DNA of 64,000 nucleotides, taken from positions 62,001 to 126,000 of the forward strand of contig JAQTQZ010000006.1 of NCBI GenBank assembly GCA_028712695.1. Direction: 5' to 3'. The notes beneath the pieces were generated by a model. It was not told the origin of the DNA. It made no database searches and worked only from the letters and a program-made list of their open reading frames with translations. This DNA is from Methylovulum sp. GTDB lineage: Bacteria; Pseudomonadota; Gammaproteobacteria; Methylococcales; Methylomonadaceae. Position numbers and translations under genes: made by a program. This document shows positions 55,972 to 64,000 of the stretch, one piece after another. The stretch's first letter is position 1; each line of letters begins with the position of its first letter.

Positions 55972-56919
55972 ATGGAACAATTGACCGACTTAAAAGCCAT
56001 TTTACACTCCAAACGCGCCAATATTTATTATCTGGAAAAATGCCGTGTCATGCAAAAAGACGGGCGCGTGCTGTACCTGACCGAAGCCAAAGACGAAAAT
56101 CTGTATTGGAACATCCCCATCGCCAACACCACCGTTATTTTGTTGGGCACTGGCACGTCCATCACCCAAGCCGCCATGCGCATGTTGGCAAGCGCCGGCG
56201 TGTTGGTCGGCTTTTGTGGCGGCGGTGGCTCGCCATTGTTTTCAGGCAGTGAAATCGAATGGCTCAACCCCCAAAGCGAATACCGCCCCACCGACTACGT
56301 GCAAGGCTGGCTAAGCTTTTGGTTTGACGAAGCCAAGCGGCTCAGCGTCGCCAAAACCTTCCAACACGCCCGCATCACCTACATCAAACGCATCTGGGAC
56401 AAAGACCGCGAACTGAAAGCCGAAAACTTCTTCAGCGACGACAGCCAACTCAGCATCGCCCTGGACAGCTACACCGACCACATCGACACCGCCCAAAAAG
56501 TCGGCGACCTGTTGCAACGCGAAGCCCTGATGACCAAACAACTGTACCGCTACGCCGCCAAAGCCACCGGGCAAGACGGCTTTAGCCGCGACCACCAAGC
56601 CACCGACCTGGCCAACGGCTTCTTAAACCACGGTAACTACCTCGCCTACGGCCTGGCCGCCACCACGCTTTGGGTGCTGGGCATACCGCACGGCTTTGCC
56701 GTCATGCACGGCAAAACAAGGCGCGGCGCGTTAGTGTTTGACATCGCCGACCTCATCAAAGACGCCATTGTCTTGCCCTGGGCGTTTGTTTGCGCCAAAG
56801 AAAAAATGACCGAACAAGAATTCCGCCAGCAAATCCTGCAAAAATTCACCGACCACAAAGCCTTGGATTTCATGTTCGAGCAAGTCAAACAACAAGCCAT
56901 GCGGGGTGACTGGTTATGA
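55972..56919 (+). CDS. cas1f: CRISPR-associated endonuclease Cas1, subtype I-F
   Basis: A 315-residue Cas1 of the I-F type, the integrase that inserts new spacers together with the Cas2 part of Cas2-3. Family features are LLGTGTSITQAAMRMLASAG and VGFCGGGGSPLF (residues 60-88), QREALMTKQLYRY with the catalytic Glu near 185, and the HGFAVMHGKTRRGALVFDIADLIKD region with His and Asp (240-265). Overlaps cas2-3 by 4 bp (ATGA). Confidence 0.95.
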   Translation: MEQLTDLKAILHSKRANIYYLEKCRVMQKDGRVLYLTEAKDENLYWNIPIANTTVILLGTGTSITQAAMRMLASAGVLVGFCGGGGSPLFSGSEIEWLNPQSEYRPTDYVQGWLSFWFDEAKRLSVAKTFQHARITYIKRIWDKDRELKAENFFSDDSQLSIALDSYTDHIDTAQKVGDLLQREALMTKQLYRYAAKATGQDGFSRDHQATDLANGFLNHGNYLAYGLAATTLWVLGIPHGFAVMHGKTRRGALVFDIADLIKDAIVLPWAFVCAKEKMTEQEFRQQILQKFTDHKALDFMFEQVKQQAMRGDWL

Positions 56920-59855
56920 TGGTCACCTTCGTCAGCCAATGCCAGAAAAAAGCCCTAACCCGCACCCGCCGCGTCCTCGACGCCTTCGCCAACCGCATCG
57001 GCGACAACACCTGGCAAACCATCATCACCGAAGACGGCCTGATTGCGGTTAAAACCCTGCTACGCAAAACCGCCACCAAAAACACCGCTGTTTCCTGCCA
57101 TTGGCTACGGTCTAGGAGCAGGAGCGAGTTGGTTTGGGTTGTGGGGAATCGTAACGCCTTTAATTCACATGGCATAGTGCCTGTAAACACCACCAGCAAA
57201 GAGTTATTTATGGATATTTCAAACGATAAACCTAACCCGAACTGGCTTTATGCCAACACCCATTTACAGTCATTGGCAGAGCATTTATTTGCCGTCGGCT
57301 ATGTCGCAGAACAACTGCATAGGCGATTGATTGCCAATAAAAATGACCACTCCGAAGCCATTTTTGTGGCTGGCTGCCTACATGACTTGGGCAAGATTGA
57401 TCCGGCGTTTCAGCAATGGGTAACAAATCCCAAGAAAAAGGCTTTTGAAGCCGAAGACGGGCAACACATCGACGATGCCAAGTTTAGTTTTGAGAAACAC
57501 CCAAGACATAACGAAGTGTCGGCATTGCTTTATCACCTCGTTGACCAGATAAGCCTAAAAACTATCAATGCCGACAATAAAAAGTCCATCAAGCACGTTG
57601 TCTACTGGCATCATGCCAAGCCGTTCCGTAAGGATGGCGATATTAAAACCTATGGCGACATTTACAGTAAGCTCAGTAAAAACTTAAAAGACTTTGATGT
57701 TAAACAGTTATTAGAGAAGACGATAAAATTGCTGAAAACAGTCAGCACAATAGCGGCAAAATATCAGGATCAGGAAGAATCTGTCTTATGCAAAATATTT
57801 CATGAGGACATTGACTTAGATGTACTCGCAACGTTAGAGAGCCAGGGATTACCGGATTATAAAAAATATGAGCTACAAGACAACATCGAGAAATATAAAA
57901 CACAAGTTAACTCCAATGCCAACAATAACACCATGCGTGCCTGTGTCATTTCCGCAGATCGAATTATTTCAGGGCTTAGTGCTTCAGATTTGCAGGAGCA
58001 TATCCAAAAACACACGTTGGATAATCTGGTAAACGACATTTTGCTCAATGAATCAACATTATGTTCTTATATTGAAACCTGCCTAAAGCAATTTCCCGCT
58101 AGCGAGCGTACAACCAAACAACAGGAAATTGCCAATCAATTAACCAAAACGCAAGATGTTGCGGTACTAGCAGGCCCAGCTGGTTGCGGCAAAACTAAAA
58201 TTGCTTTGGAATGGGTAAAACTCAAAAATGTACAACAACTGATTTGGATTTGCCCAAGAGTGCAAATCTGCCAAGGCTTGTTTAAAGAATTGATTTCTAC
58301 GGACTACTTCGAGTTATCAATACCCAGCATAAAAATAGAAATAAACACCGGAGAGTTTAAATTTACCAATCAATGGGATAAGCCAACGCATGAAAATGAT
58401 TATTTCCGTGGCAACATTGTTATCACCACCATTGACCAAATTTTTAATGCCATCATTACCCATACTAAAGTTAACAGCCTAATTAACTTTTTGAATGCCC
58501 ATGTGGTATTCGATGAATTCCATGAATACGTCAACATGCCAGCCTTTAACTTGTTATTTGCTGAGTTGATCGCCTGCAAGCAGCAACAGGCGCAACGCGC
58601 CAATACCTTGTTAGTGTCTGCGACGCCGCATTATTTCTACCTACAAGAATTATTAGGCATAGACCATGAAGACATCATTGAAATGCCGTCCTTTAACCCT
58701 AGCCGGTATCAACTAGACTTTAAAACTTTTAAAGAAAGCAAACAGGACAACAGCAATCCCCTATATCAAGTACAAACCGCTAATACCATTGTTATCAGCA
58801 ACACCGCGTTGACGGCGCAAAGAAGTTTCATCCGCAACCAACATGATGAAAATGCCGTATTGCTGCATTCAAAATTTAAGAAAAGCGATAAAAAGCGTTG
58901 GTTTAACGAAGTGTTTGAGTCCTTCAAGAAAAACGGTACCCGTCAATTTACCGTTTTGCGTGCCGGCCCGATTGTGCAAGCGTCATTGAATATCACCTGT
59001 GACTATATGGTTAGCGAGATGACGACAGCGGAAAATTTGCTACAGCGACTTGGGCGTTTAGACCGCTTTGGGGTTAATAAAAACAATATCTTAACCATTG
59101 CCATCACAGACGATGTAAAGCAAGGCAAATGCAAAGACAGTAGTTCAAGATTTTTAAACAGCATTCACTCATTACAGTCGGCAAAATCCTGGTATCAATT
59201 TCTGCAAACCGAACTGGACGATAGAGTTTTTACTTTGCCGGAACTCTACGCACTCTACAGAAGCTACTACCAATCTGATAATGTCAAAAAATTAATTGAA
59301 TCAGATTTATTGGCCTCATTAAAAGCCAGTGTGCAATTAATCAGCCTAAAGGTTATTGACCCTAGCACGATCCCACCTAAAAAAGCGGTAGAAAAAGGCC
59401 GAGTCAAAATCAGCAAAACGTCGTTGCGCGGTGATAACCGTTTTGTGCAAATGGCGATTTGTGATGTAAATGACCCTAAACAGCTAAAGTTTATTGACCA
59501 ATATGCTTACTCAATAACCTCTAACGAAAAAGAAGACATTGATAACTTAACTGAGGATTTGAGCAGGTTAAGAAATTTGGATTTGATTAATCACATGGCC
59601 AAAAAGCATGGAAACATTGATAGCTCTCATCCAGTAAAAGGTATACCTGCAAACAAAATGTTACTCCGCTGTAAAGTGATAGAGGGGTATGCCAGAGACC
59701 CGGAGCTTCCTATTTACTCAAGTTACACCAAAAGTGATCTCGATAATGTAGGCGGTGAGAAAGAACAGCATAGCGAAGCAATTTACTATGCCATATGCGA
59801 CAAACAACCCATCGGGGCAATATCAATCAAGCATTTAACATCAACAGAGGATTAA
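56916..59855 (+). CDS. cas2-3: fused Cas2-Cas3 nuclease-helicase, type I-F
   Basis: A 979-residue fusion. Residues 1-95 are the Cas2 part (VTFVSQCQKKALTRTRRVLDAF). The HD nuclease domain follows, with His116, His123 and HDLGK at 156-160. The helicase domain has Walker A GPAGCGKTK near residue 420, VFDEFHEY near 532, the SAT motif VSATPHYF near 565 and LQRLGRLDRFG near 707. It unwinds and degrades DNA bound by Cascade and joins Cas1 in adaptation. Slightly shorter than most I-F Cas2-3 proteins. Confidence 0.94.
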   Translation: MMVTFVSQCQKKALTRTRRVLDAFANRIGDNTWQTIITEDGLIAVKTLLRKTATKNTAVSCHWLRSRSRSELVWVVGNRNAFNSHGIVPVNTTSKELFMDISNDKPNPNWLYANTHLQSLAEHLFAVGYVAEQLHRRLIANKNDHSEAIFVAGCLHDLGKIDPAFQQWVTNPKKKAFEAEDGQHIDDAKFSFEKHPRHNEVSALLYHLVDQISLKTINADNKKSIKHVVYWHHAKPFRKDGDIKTYGDIYSKLSKNLKDFDVKQLLEKTIKLLKTVSTIAAKYQDQEESVLCKIFHEDIDLDVLATLESQGLPDYKKYELQDNIEKYKTQVNSNANNNTMRACVISADRIISGLSASDLQEHIQKHTLDNLVNDILLNESTLCSYIETCLKQFPASERTTKQQEIANQLTKTQDVAVLAGPAGCGKTKIALEWVKLKNVQQLIWICPRVQICQGLFKELISTDYFELSIPSIKIEINTGEFKFTNQWDKPTHENDYFRGNIVITTIDQIFNAIITHTKVNSLINFLNAHVVFDEFHEYVNMPAFNLLFAELIACKQQQAQRANTLLVSATPHYFYLQELLGIDHEDIIEMPSFNPSRYQLDFKTFKESKQDNSNPLYQVQTANTIVISNTALTAQRSFIRNQHDENAVLLHSKFKKSDKKRWFNEVFESFKKNGTRQFTVLRAGPIVQASLNITCDYMVSEMTTAENLLQRLGRLDRFGVNKNNILTIAITDDVKQGKCKDSSSRFLNSIHSLQSAKSWYQFLQTELDDRVFTLPELYALYRSYYQSDNVKKLIESDLLASLKASVQLISLKVIDPSTIPPKKAVEKGRVKISKTSLRGDNRFVQMAICDVNDPKQLKFIDQYAYSITSNEKEDIDNLTEDLSRLRNLDLINHMAKKHGNIDSSHPVKGIPANKMLLRCKVIEGYARDPELPIYSSYTKSDLDNVGGEKEQHSEAIYYAICDKQPIGAISIKHLTSTED

Positions 59856-59903
59856 ACTATACAAAACGGACAAAAACACCCGATCAACTGTACCGAGGTC
59901 ACT

Positions 59904-60134
59904 ATGAAACAACTGTTATTAGAAATTGATGACATCACAGAAGCAAAAATTAACGCCGCTGCGAAAACAGCAGGGCTTTCCACCCAGCAATGGTTACAAC
60001 AAATTATTGATGAAAAAACGGTCACAACTTGGCCCAACTCCATTAAGGCATTAGCCGGAACATGGCAAGACATGCCTTTTGCAGAGGAGTTACGCGCTGC
60101 TGAAGGACAAGATATTTTAAGGGAAGATTTTTGA
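59904..60134 (+). CDS. VapB-like antitoxin
   Basis: A 76-residue small protein (MKQLLLEIDDITEAKINAAA at the start) with a ribbon-helix-helix-like N terminus and an acidic C terminus (WPNSIKALAGTWQDMPFAEE) that would wrap the toxin. CGAGG precedes the ATG. Its stop overlaps the start of the vapC gene (TGATG). It sits between cas2-3 and the effector genes. Confidence 0.82.
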   Translation: MKQLLLEIDDITEAKINAAAKTAGLSTQQWLQQIIDEKTVTTWPNSIKALAGTWQDMPFAEELRAAEGQDILREDF

Positions 60135-60535
60135 TGTATGCATTAGACACCAACACCGTGATTTATTTTTTTAAGGGTATGGGCAATGTCGCTAGCCATT
60201 TATTTAGCTTGCCGCCACATGAAATCGCGTTGCCTTCGGTGGTTTTGTATGAACTTCAAGTTGGCATTGCCAAGTCAAACTCACCCGAAAAACGCAAGAA
60301 CCAATTGGCTGAACTGCTCACGGTTGTGCGCGTGTTGCCGTTTACAGAACATGAAACAGCAATTACCGCCCAGCTTAGGGCAACTTTAGAAAAGACAGGT
60401 ACACCGATTGGCCCGTTGGACATGATGATTGCGGGCATTGCGTTAGCCAACCAAGCCACCTTAGTAACGCATAACACCAAAGAGTTTTCGCGCGTCGGTG
60501 GGTTGCGTTTAGAGGACTGGTTTGAATCTCTGTGA
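60134..60535 (+). CDS. vapC: VapC-like PIN-domain toxin
   Basis: A 133-residue PIN ribonuclease. Acidic active-site residues are Asp5 (LDTNTVIY), Glu40 (VLYELQVG), Asp96 (GPLDMMIAGIA) and the THNTKEFSRV motif with Glu117. The start is the ATG at 60134 overlapping the vapB stop. VapC toxins cut tRNA or rRNA when not held by the antitoxin. The pair interrupts the cas operon, between cas2-3 and cas7fv. Confidence 0.9.
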   Translation: MYALDTNTVIYFFKGMGNVASHLFSLPPHEIALPSVVLYELQVGIAKSNSPEKRKNQLAELLTVVRVLPFTEHETAITAQLRATLEKTGTPIGPLDMMIAGIALANQATLVTHNTKEFSRVGGLRLEDWFESL

Positions 60536-60541
60536 GTCTAA

Positions 60542-60571
60542 TACCCCGCCATTTGCGGCGGGGTAATTTTT
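60542..60571 (+). terminator. rho-independent terminator after vapC
   Basis: 9-bp stem TACCCCGCC / GGCGGGGTA with a 6-nt loop, then ATTTTT. It would end the cas1-cas2-3-vapBC transcript, leaving the effector genes to their own promoter. Confidence 0.88.
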
Positions 60572-60573
60572 CA

Positions 60574-60642
60574 TTTCTAAACTGCCTGTGCGGCAGTAAA
60601 CGCAAGAACATAGTTTTCTAAGCTACTTATGCAGTAGCGAGC
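60574..60642 (-). ncRNA. candidate CreR/CreA-type mini-CRISPR RNA
   Basis: On the minus strand, two CRISPR-repeat-like units flank a 13-nt pseudo-spacer. Upstream unit (60642-60615): 21 of 28 bases match the array repeat; its stem CTACT/AGTAG differs from CTGCC/GGCAG but stays fully paired, and its last 8 bases CTTAGAAA equal the crRNA handle. Downstream unit (60601-60574): 26 of 28 match with the hairpin intact. The pseudo-spacer ACTATGTTCTTGC matches the cas7fv promoter (60693-60683) at 10 of 11 positions with mismatch only at position 6, beside a GG/CC PAM. A minus-strand -10-like TATAGT lies just upstream. Inferred to guide Cascade to repress its own operon. Confidence 0.72.
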
Positions 60643-60691
60643 CTATTTTACTATACAAAAATTTACGACATTAAATTTGTAAAAGAATATA

Positions 60692-60720
60692 GTGGTGTTT
60701 TTTTATTATGTGTTTATAAT
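60692..60720 (+). promoter_or_regulatory. cas7fv operon promoter with overlapping Cascade target
   Basis: A perfect -10 TATAAT at 60715-60720 with a weak -35 GTGGTG at 60692-60697 (17-bp spacing). The candidate protospacer with its PAM (60683-60695) overlaps the -35 box, so a bound Cascade would block RNA polymerase. Confidence 0.65.
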
Positions 60721-60783
60721 TTTGTTCATCGGGAATTTGCACCTGATGAATCTAAATCTCACAGTAAAAATAGGAAAACAGTT

Positions 60784-61758
60784 ATGAATAAAATCACAGG
60801 TATTAGAAGTGTTGACTTCAAAATCACAGCATTAGGTTATGGTGTGGTCAACTGGAATGGCCCGACAACTTTACAAAGCGACGGGCGAATTATCGACAAC
60901 CATTCCATGCCCAAATTGCGGGGTTATACCAATCTGACGGGTAAGGAAAGCGAAAAAGGCTACAAGCTCAAAAAAGACCCGTCAGAAATCAATTTCAAAG
61001 AAACACCGTTGTACATCAGTCAAAATTGCATACGCCATCATTTATTTAGGGATCAGGCTTATGACTTACACTACGCAAAAGATAAAAGTCTGCTTGCTGT
61101 TTTAACATCAATTACTGGCTTGATAAGAGGCTATGTTGTGCCGTCAAGCCAATGCAAACGTACCAGCCCGCTGCTATTGGAAGATTTTGTTGACCAAATC
61201 GGCAACGGCAATTTCGAGCAAATGGGGCGTTCCGGCTCGAAAGAAAAAGACAAGGACGACAAAGGTGGCGATGTTGCCAGCAATTCCTTTTTCTCCAAAA
61301 CCACTTTCGGCGAAACCGAATATCTCGCTTACGGTTCAATCAGCATTGAACAATTGCAATTCATTTCGCTGGATAAAAAATTCGACCGCGCCGCAATGGT
61401 GATTAAAGAAGGCGAAGGCGAAAAAATCGCCGAAGCCGTACAAGCCTTTATCAAAAGCCTAGACCCAACCCGCGAACCAAAAGCAGCTTTCCACCCTAAC
61501 TATGTACGTGGTGGCACTATTTTTGAGGAAGGCGAAACAGGCATTTTATTGGACAACGTAGCCATCGACATACTCGTGCAAGAAACCCTAAACATGATTA
61601 ACGAACTGAGCATCCGCCAAGCCAAAGGCTATATGTATGTTGATAGTGTGCTGGTTGACTACAACGACAGCCACAAAATGATGCGTATCAAACGCAGCGA
61701 AGGCGACATCAGCGAAACGCCAAAATCACCTTATGCGGTTTATTTTTACGCCAAATAA
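60784..61758 (+). CDS. cas7fv: type I-Fv backbone protein Cas7fv
   Basis: A 324-residue RAMP protein that would coat the crRNA spacer in the minimal I-Fv Cascade. It starts [20 protein letters not shown] and includes [18 protein letters not shown] and [20 protein letters not shown], as in the Shewanella putrefaciens I-Fv Cas7. It is the first of three effector genes with no cas8f. AAAATAGGAAAA precedes the start. Confidence 0.88.
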   Translation: MNKITGIRSVDFKITALGYGVVNWNGPTTLQSDGRIIDNHSMPKLRGYTNLTGKESEKGYKLKKDPSEINFKETPLYISQNCIRHHLFRDQAYDLHYAKDKSLLAVLTSITGLIRGYVVPSSQCKRTSPLLLEDFVDQIGNGNFEQMGRSGSKEKDKDDKGGDVASNSFFSKTTFGETEYLAYGSISIEQLQFISLDKKFDRAAMVIKEGEGEKIAEAVQAFIKSLDPTREPKAAFHPNYVRGGTIFEEGETGILLDNVAIDILVQETLNMINELSIRQAKGYMYVDSVLVDYNDSHKMMRIKRSEGDISETPKSPYAVYFYAK

Positions 61759-61767
61759 GGAGCGGTT

Positions 61768-62805
61768 ATGCGTATTACCATCAAATACGAAGCGTCTTGG
61801 CGCAATTCGTTTTTGGGCGGCTCCAACAACGAACCCGTACCCAAAAATGGCAGGGAGTTTTTAGGCTCCATGACGGCTTTGGGAAAAAAAGATGCCCAAG
61901 GTGAGTATTCCAATTTCATTAAGCGGGAGATTAGCAAGGATACCGTCATGGGCGTGTTGAATCGGCTGATTGGCGATCAACGCAAACTTTACCAATCGAG
62001 GCAATCTGCCGATTACTTCTTTGCCGAACTTGAGCCGCACATCACCTTCAACGACCGACAAGACCGCACTAAGCCAATCAATAGCGAAATGGTTTATATA
62101 CGCAACATGACGGGCAACACCGACCAGAACGCATTTACGGGCATGATAAAAGCTAATGACCCCGTGTTTAGTGAGAGCTATTCCAATGCTTTTTGGGGCG
62201 TATTAACTTTGGATTTTGACAGTTTATGCCAATTTGTCAGGCAGGCTGATTACCAGATTGACAGCGTTGTGCAATTTGACCCCATCAGTGTTTTACAACA
62301 GCTGGAAAACTTGAATGCGTTAAAAGCCATCGACCTGACAGAAACCGTGCAGTTAACGTTGGCGGTTTTGCAAAAAACCTTTCCAGACGTGGCCTACAAA
62401 ATCACTAACGACAAAATCAAGCCGATTGAGCTTTATTGTTCAGCTTTGTACTTGCAAATTGCGCGGCTAAGCCAACACCATGATGTGTCCAAAGCCCTCA
62501 CCAAAAGCGGCGGCATCAGCGGCATTTCCAAACGTGGTTTTACACCCAAGGATTTTATGAACACCTATACCACCGGAAATAAAAAGCCGATTTGGGGCAA
62601 TCCCTATTTGCTGAAAGAAAAGCGCAAAGGCGAAGGCGAAGTCACATCGCTGTTAACCAAAGCCAATGGAACGCTGGACATTCAACTGGACATACCTGAA
62701 GAAACAGCAAAACAATTAAAAGAGAGGATAGAAAACGCAGGTGTTTCTAGTTTCTACCTGGGCAAAAAGGGCTTGGCGTATATTGATGGCGAAATTAGGA
62801 TTTAG
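61768..62805 (+). CDS. cas5fv: type I-Fv protein Cas5fv
   Basis: A 345-residue protein that in I-Fv systems holds the 5' handle and takes over PAM recognition in place of the missing large subunit. Typical start: ASWRNSFLGGSNNEPVPKNG (residues 9-28), then FLGSMTALGKKD. The C-terminal part includes KPIWGNPYLLKEKRKG. AAGGAG lies before the start, 9 bp after cas7fv. Confidence 0.87.
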   Translation: MRITIKYEASWRNSFLGGSNNEPVPKNGREFLGSMTALGKKDAQGEYSNFIKREISKDTVMGVLNRLIGDQRKLYQSRQSADYFFAELEPHITFNDRQDRTKPINSEMVYIRNMTGNTDQNAFTGMIKANDPVFSESYSNAFWGVLTLDFDSLCQFVRQADYQIDSVVQFDPISVLQQLENLNALKAIDLTETVQLTLAVLQKTFPDVAYKITNDKIKPIELYCSALYLQIARLSQHHDVSKALTKSGGISGISKRGFTPKDFMNTYTTGNKKPIWGNPYLLKEKRKGEGEVTSLLTKANGTLDIQLDIPEETAKQLKERIENAGVSSFYLGKKGLAYIDGEIRI

Positions 62806-62808
62806 GAT

Positions 62809-63444
62809 ATGAAACACTACATTGAAATAACCCTAATAGAGAACTCGGACATCAATCTCTTTAGCCTCTGGTCAAAAGTCTACCAACAAATCCACCTAGG
62901 CTTAGTCGAAATGCAGGACGACCAAAAACGGGTGCCAATAGGCGTATCGTTCCCTGAGTATGTGGTTGGCGGTCGTTCCCGGCTTCCTGCCTCTCACGAC
63001 ACCCGCACATCCCTGTGCATCGATAAATACAGCGTGTTGGGCGGTAAGTTGAGGCTGTTTGCCCAAGATGAAGCGACACTCGCTAAGTTTGATGCGGCAA
63101 AATGGTTAGCGCGGCTGCGCGACTATGTGCATTGCACCGACATCTGCCCCGTGCCTGAAAAGCTCAAAGGCCACACGGTTTACCAACGCGAGCAGCCCAA
63201 AACCAACAAGGAACGCCTAGCCAGGCGCTATGCCAAAAGGCATGGCATGGACTATGACACGGCTTTGGCGTGTTATGGCAAGATGGCGCATGAATCCATA
63301 ACAACACCGTTTATACGTCTAAAAAGCTTGGGCAGCGACAACACGTTTTGTTTGTGGATTAAAAAAACGGTGGTTGCCGAACCGTCGGGGGCGACTTTCA
63401 GCAGCTATGGCTTAAGCGCCGTTTCCAGCGTCCCCGACTTTTGA
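62809..63444 (+). CDS. cas6f: crRNA-processing endoribonuclease Cas6f
   Basis: A 211-residue Csy4/Cas6f, which cuts the pre-crRNA after the repeat stem and stays bound to it. It begins MKHYIEITLIENSDINLFSL and keeps the catalytic His29 (QQIH). The second half has an arginine-rich helix region (KERLARRYAKRHGMDY) that contacts the hairpin, and the family-typical FIRLKSLGS stretch. It starts 4 bp after cas5fv and precedes the array leader. Confidence 0.93.
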   Translation: MKHYIEITLIENSDINLFSLWSKVYQQIHLGLVEMQDDQKRVPIGVSFPEYVVGGRSRLPASHDTRTSLCIDKYSVLGGKLRLFAQDEATLAKFDAAKWLARLRDYVHCTDICPVPEKLKGHTVYQREQPKTNKERLARRYAKRHGMDYDTALACYGKMAHESITTPFIRLKSLGSDNTFCLWIKKTVVAEPSGATFSSYGLSAVSSVPDF

Positions 63445-63575
63445 CCCAATTTTTTTGCGCTTTTTAAAAATATAGAAAAATCAGTTAGTTGTGCAGCGGT
63501 GTTTTGGAGATGGGTAAAGCCGGTAAAATCTCCTGTATACTGCTACACGGCTGGCTTTCAGAGGTTTTAAGGTCA
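63445..63575 (+). promoter_or_regulatory. CRISPR leader
   Basis: A 131-bp region between cas6f and the first repeat. It is AT-rich at its start and has a TATACT -10-like box at 63536-63541 that could drive the array. New spacers would be inserted at its end. Confidence 0.65.
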
Positions 63576-64000
63576 GTTCACTGCCGCACAGGCAGCTTAG
63601 AAAATTTATGTTTTTGATTTATAATGTTTTTATTTGTTCACTGCCGCACAGGCAGCTTAGAAAAAGACCGGACGACATTGCCAACAGTATTGCCTGTTCA
63701 CTGCCGCACAGGCAGCTTAGAAAGCATTAAAGCCGAAGTCAAGCGCATCCGCGCCGTTCACTGCCGCACAGGCAGCTTAGAAATAGTTTATGGTTGCCTT
63801 GGGCGATTATGTCTGGTTCACTGCCGCACAGGCAGCTTAGAAAATATCTGATTGGGAAAAATCAGCATCGAACTTGTTCACTGCCGCACAGGCAGCTTAG
63901 AAATGTACCAACGCAATCCGGCGGAGCACCGGATTGTTCACTGCCGCACAGGCAGCTTAGAAAACCGCCAAGGTTGTATTCTATCTCGATTGCTTGTTCA
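63576..64000 (+). CRISPR. type I-F CRISPR array (continues past window)
   Basis: Seven full 28-bp repeats (starting at 63576, 63636, 63696, 63756, 63816, 63876 and 63936) and the first five bases of an eighth at 63996. All visible repeats are identical: GTTCACTGCCGCACAGGCAG then CTTAGAAA. Spacers are all 32 bp. The repeat holds the CTGCC/GGCAG hairpin used by Cas6f. None of the seven spacers has an obvious match in this window. The downstream end is outside the window. Confidence 0.98.

Noticed and set aside
59850-59903. Possible pseudo-spacer target upstream of vapB (AACTATACAAAA)
   Set aside because: Only the first five bases of the pseudo-spacer match and no CC precedes them.
63624-63851. 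75-codon frame inside the CRISPR array
   Set aside because: It is a translation of repeats and spacers, not a gene.

Overview
The window looks like one chromosomal segment of a gammaproteobacterium. Single-copy core genes (radA, ssb, prmB, aroC, kdsB, lpxK, fumC, gatB, cyoE) read as gammaproteobacterial. The nitrogen-fixation accessory genes, UPF0182 protein, MEKHLA-domain protein, several bacteriohemerythrins and a membrane-anchored multicopper oxidase together suggest an aquatic, possibly methanotrophic (Methylococcales-like) host. That placement is an inference; no methane oxidation gene is in the window. No rRNA or tRNA gene was seen.

Layout. 1-7.0 kb: a minus-strand run (YbgA-like DUF523/DUF1722 protein, SDR epimerase, radA cut by the window edge), a small secreted helical protein, then a MEKHLA protein overlapping a UPF0182 membrane protein. 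7.4-17.3 kb, plus strand: DUF2760 protein translationally coupled to an Hsp70-family protein, ssb, a sulfotransferase, a TPR lipoprotein, prmB-aroC and glgX. 17.4-25.7 kb, minus strand: exbB-exbD-lpxK-Trm112-kdsB with start/stop overlaps, an MFS transporter, and a compact cyoE-ybiB-yqhA-glutaredoxin-fumC run.

26-31.2 kb is an accessory island. It holds an SPFH lipoprotein beside an attC-like half-site, an internally deleted IS1-type element with 18-bp terminal repeats, a broken IS1595-type transposase, two full integron attC sites (28698-28819 and 29837-29956) around an orphan cassette gene, a second cassette-like lipoprotein gene, and an IS256 remnant. 31.4-33.8 kb carries nitrogen-fixation accessory genes (NifX-like protein, unknown partner, NifF flavodoxin, 4Fe-4S LRV protein). 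33.8-45.4 kb is mostly minus strand and includes an ApaH homologue that has lost most of its metal ligands, AlkB, hemerythrin, GST, ybiT, ppnP, a GGDEF-hemerythrin protein and gatB. 45.8-55.6 kb has a multicopper oxidase, an AP2-like protein, a peroxiredoxin, a CinA-family amidase, a second sulfotransferase and a 1272-residue MASE1-PAS-GAF-GGDEF-EAL protein.

55.6-64 kb is a minimal type I-F2 (I-Fv) CRISPR-Cas locus that follows a truncated DUF389 gene: cas1, cas2-3, a VapBC-type toxin-antitoxin pair, a terminator, then cas7fv-cas5fv-cas6f and an array of 28-bp repeats with 32-bp spacers that runs off the end. No cas8f is present. Between vapC and cas7fv lies the most notable element: two CRISPR-repeat-like sequences on the minus strand separated by only 13 nt. 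The upstream one keeps the 5-bp Cas6 hairpin through paired changes and the exact 8-nt crRNA handle. The 13-nt pseudo-spacer matches, next to a CC/GG PAM, a site overlapping the likely -35 box of the cas7fv promoter at 10 of 11 positions, and the one mismatch is at position 6, the base flipped out in Cascade. This is what a CreR/CreA-type RNA that makes Cascade repress its own operon (and may tie it to the adjacent toxin pair) should look like.
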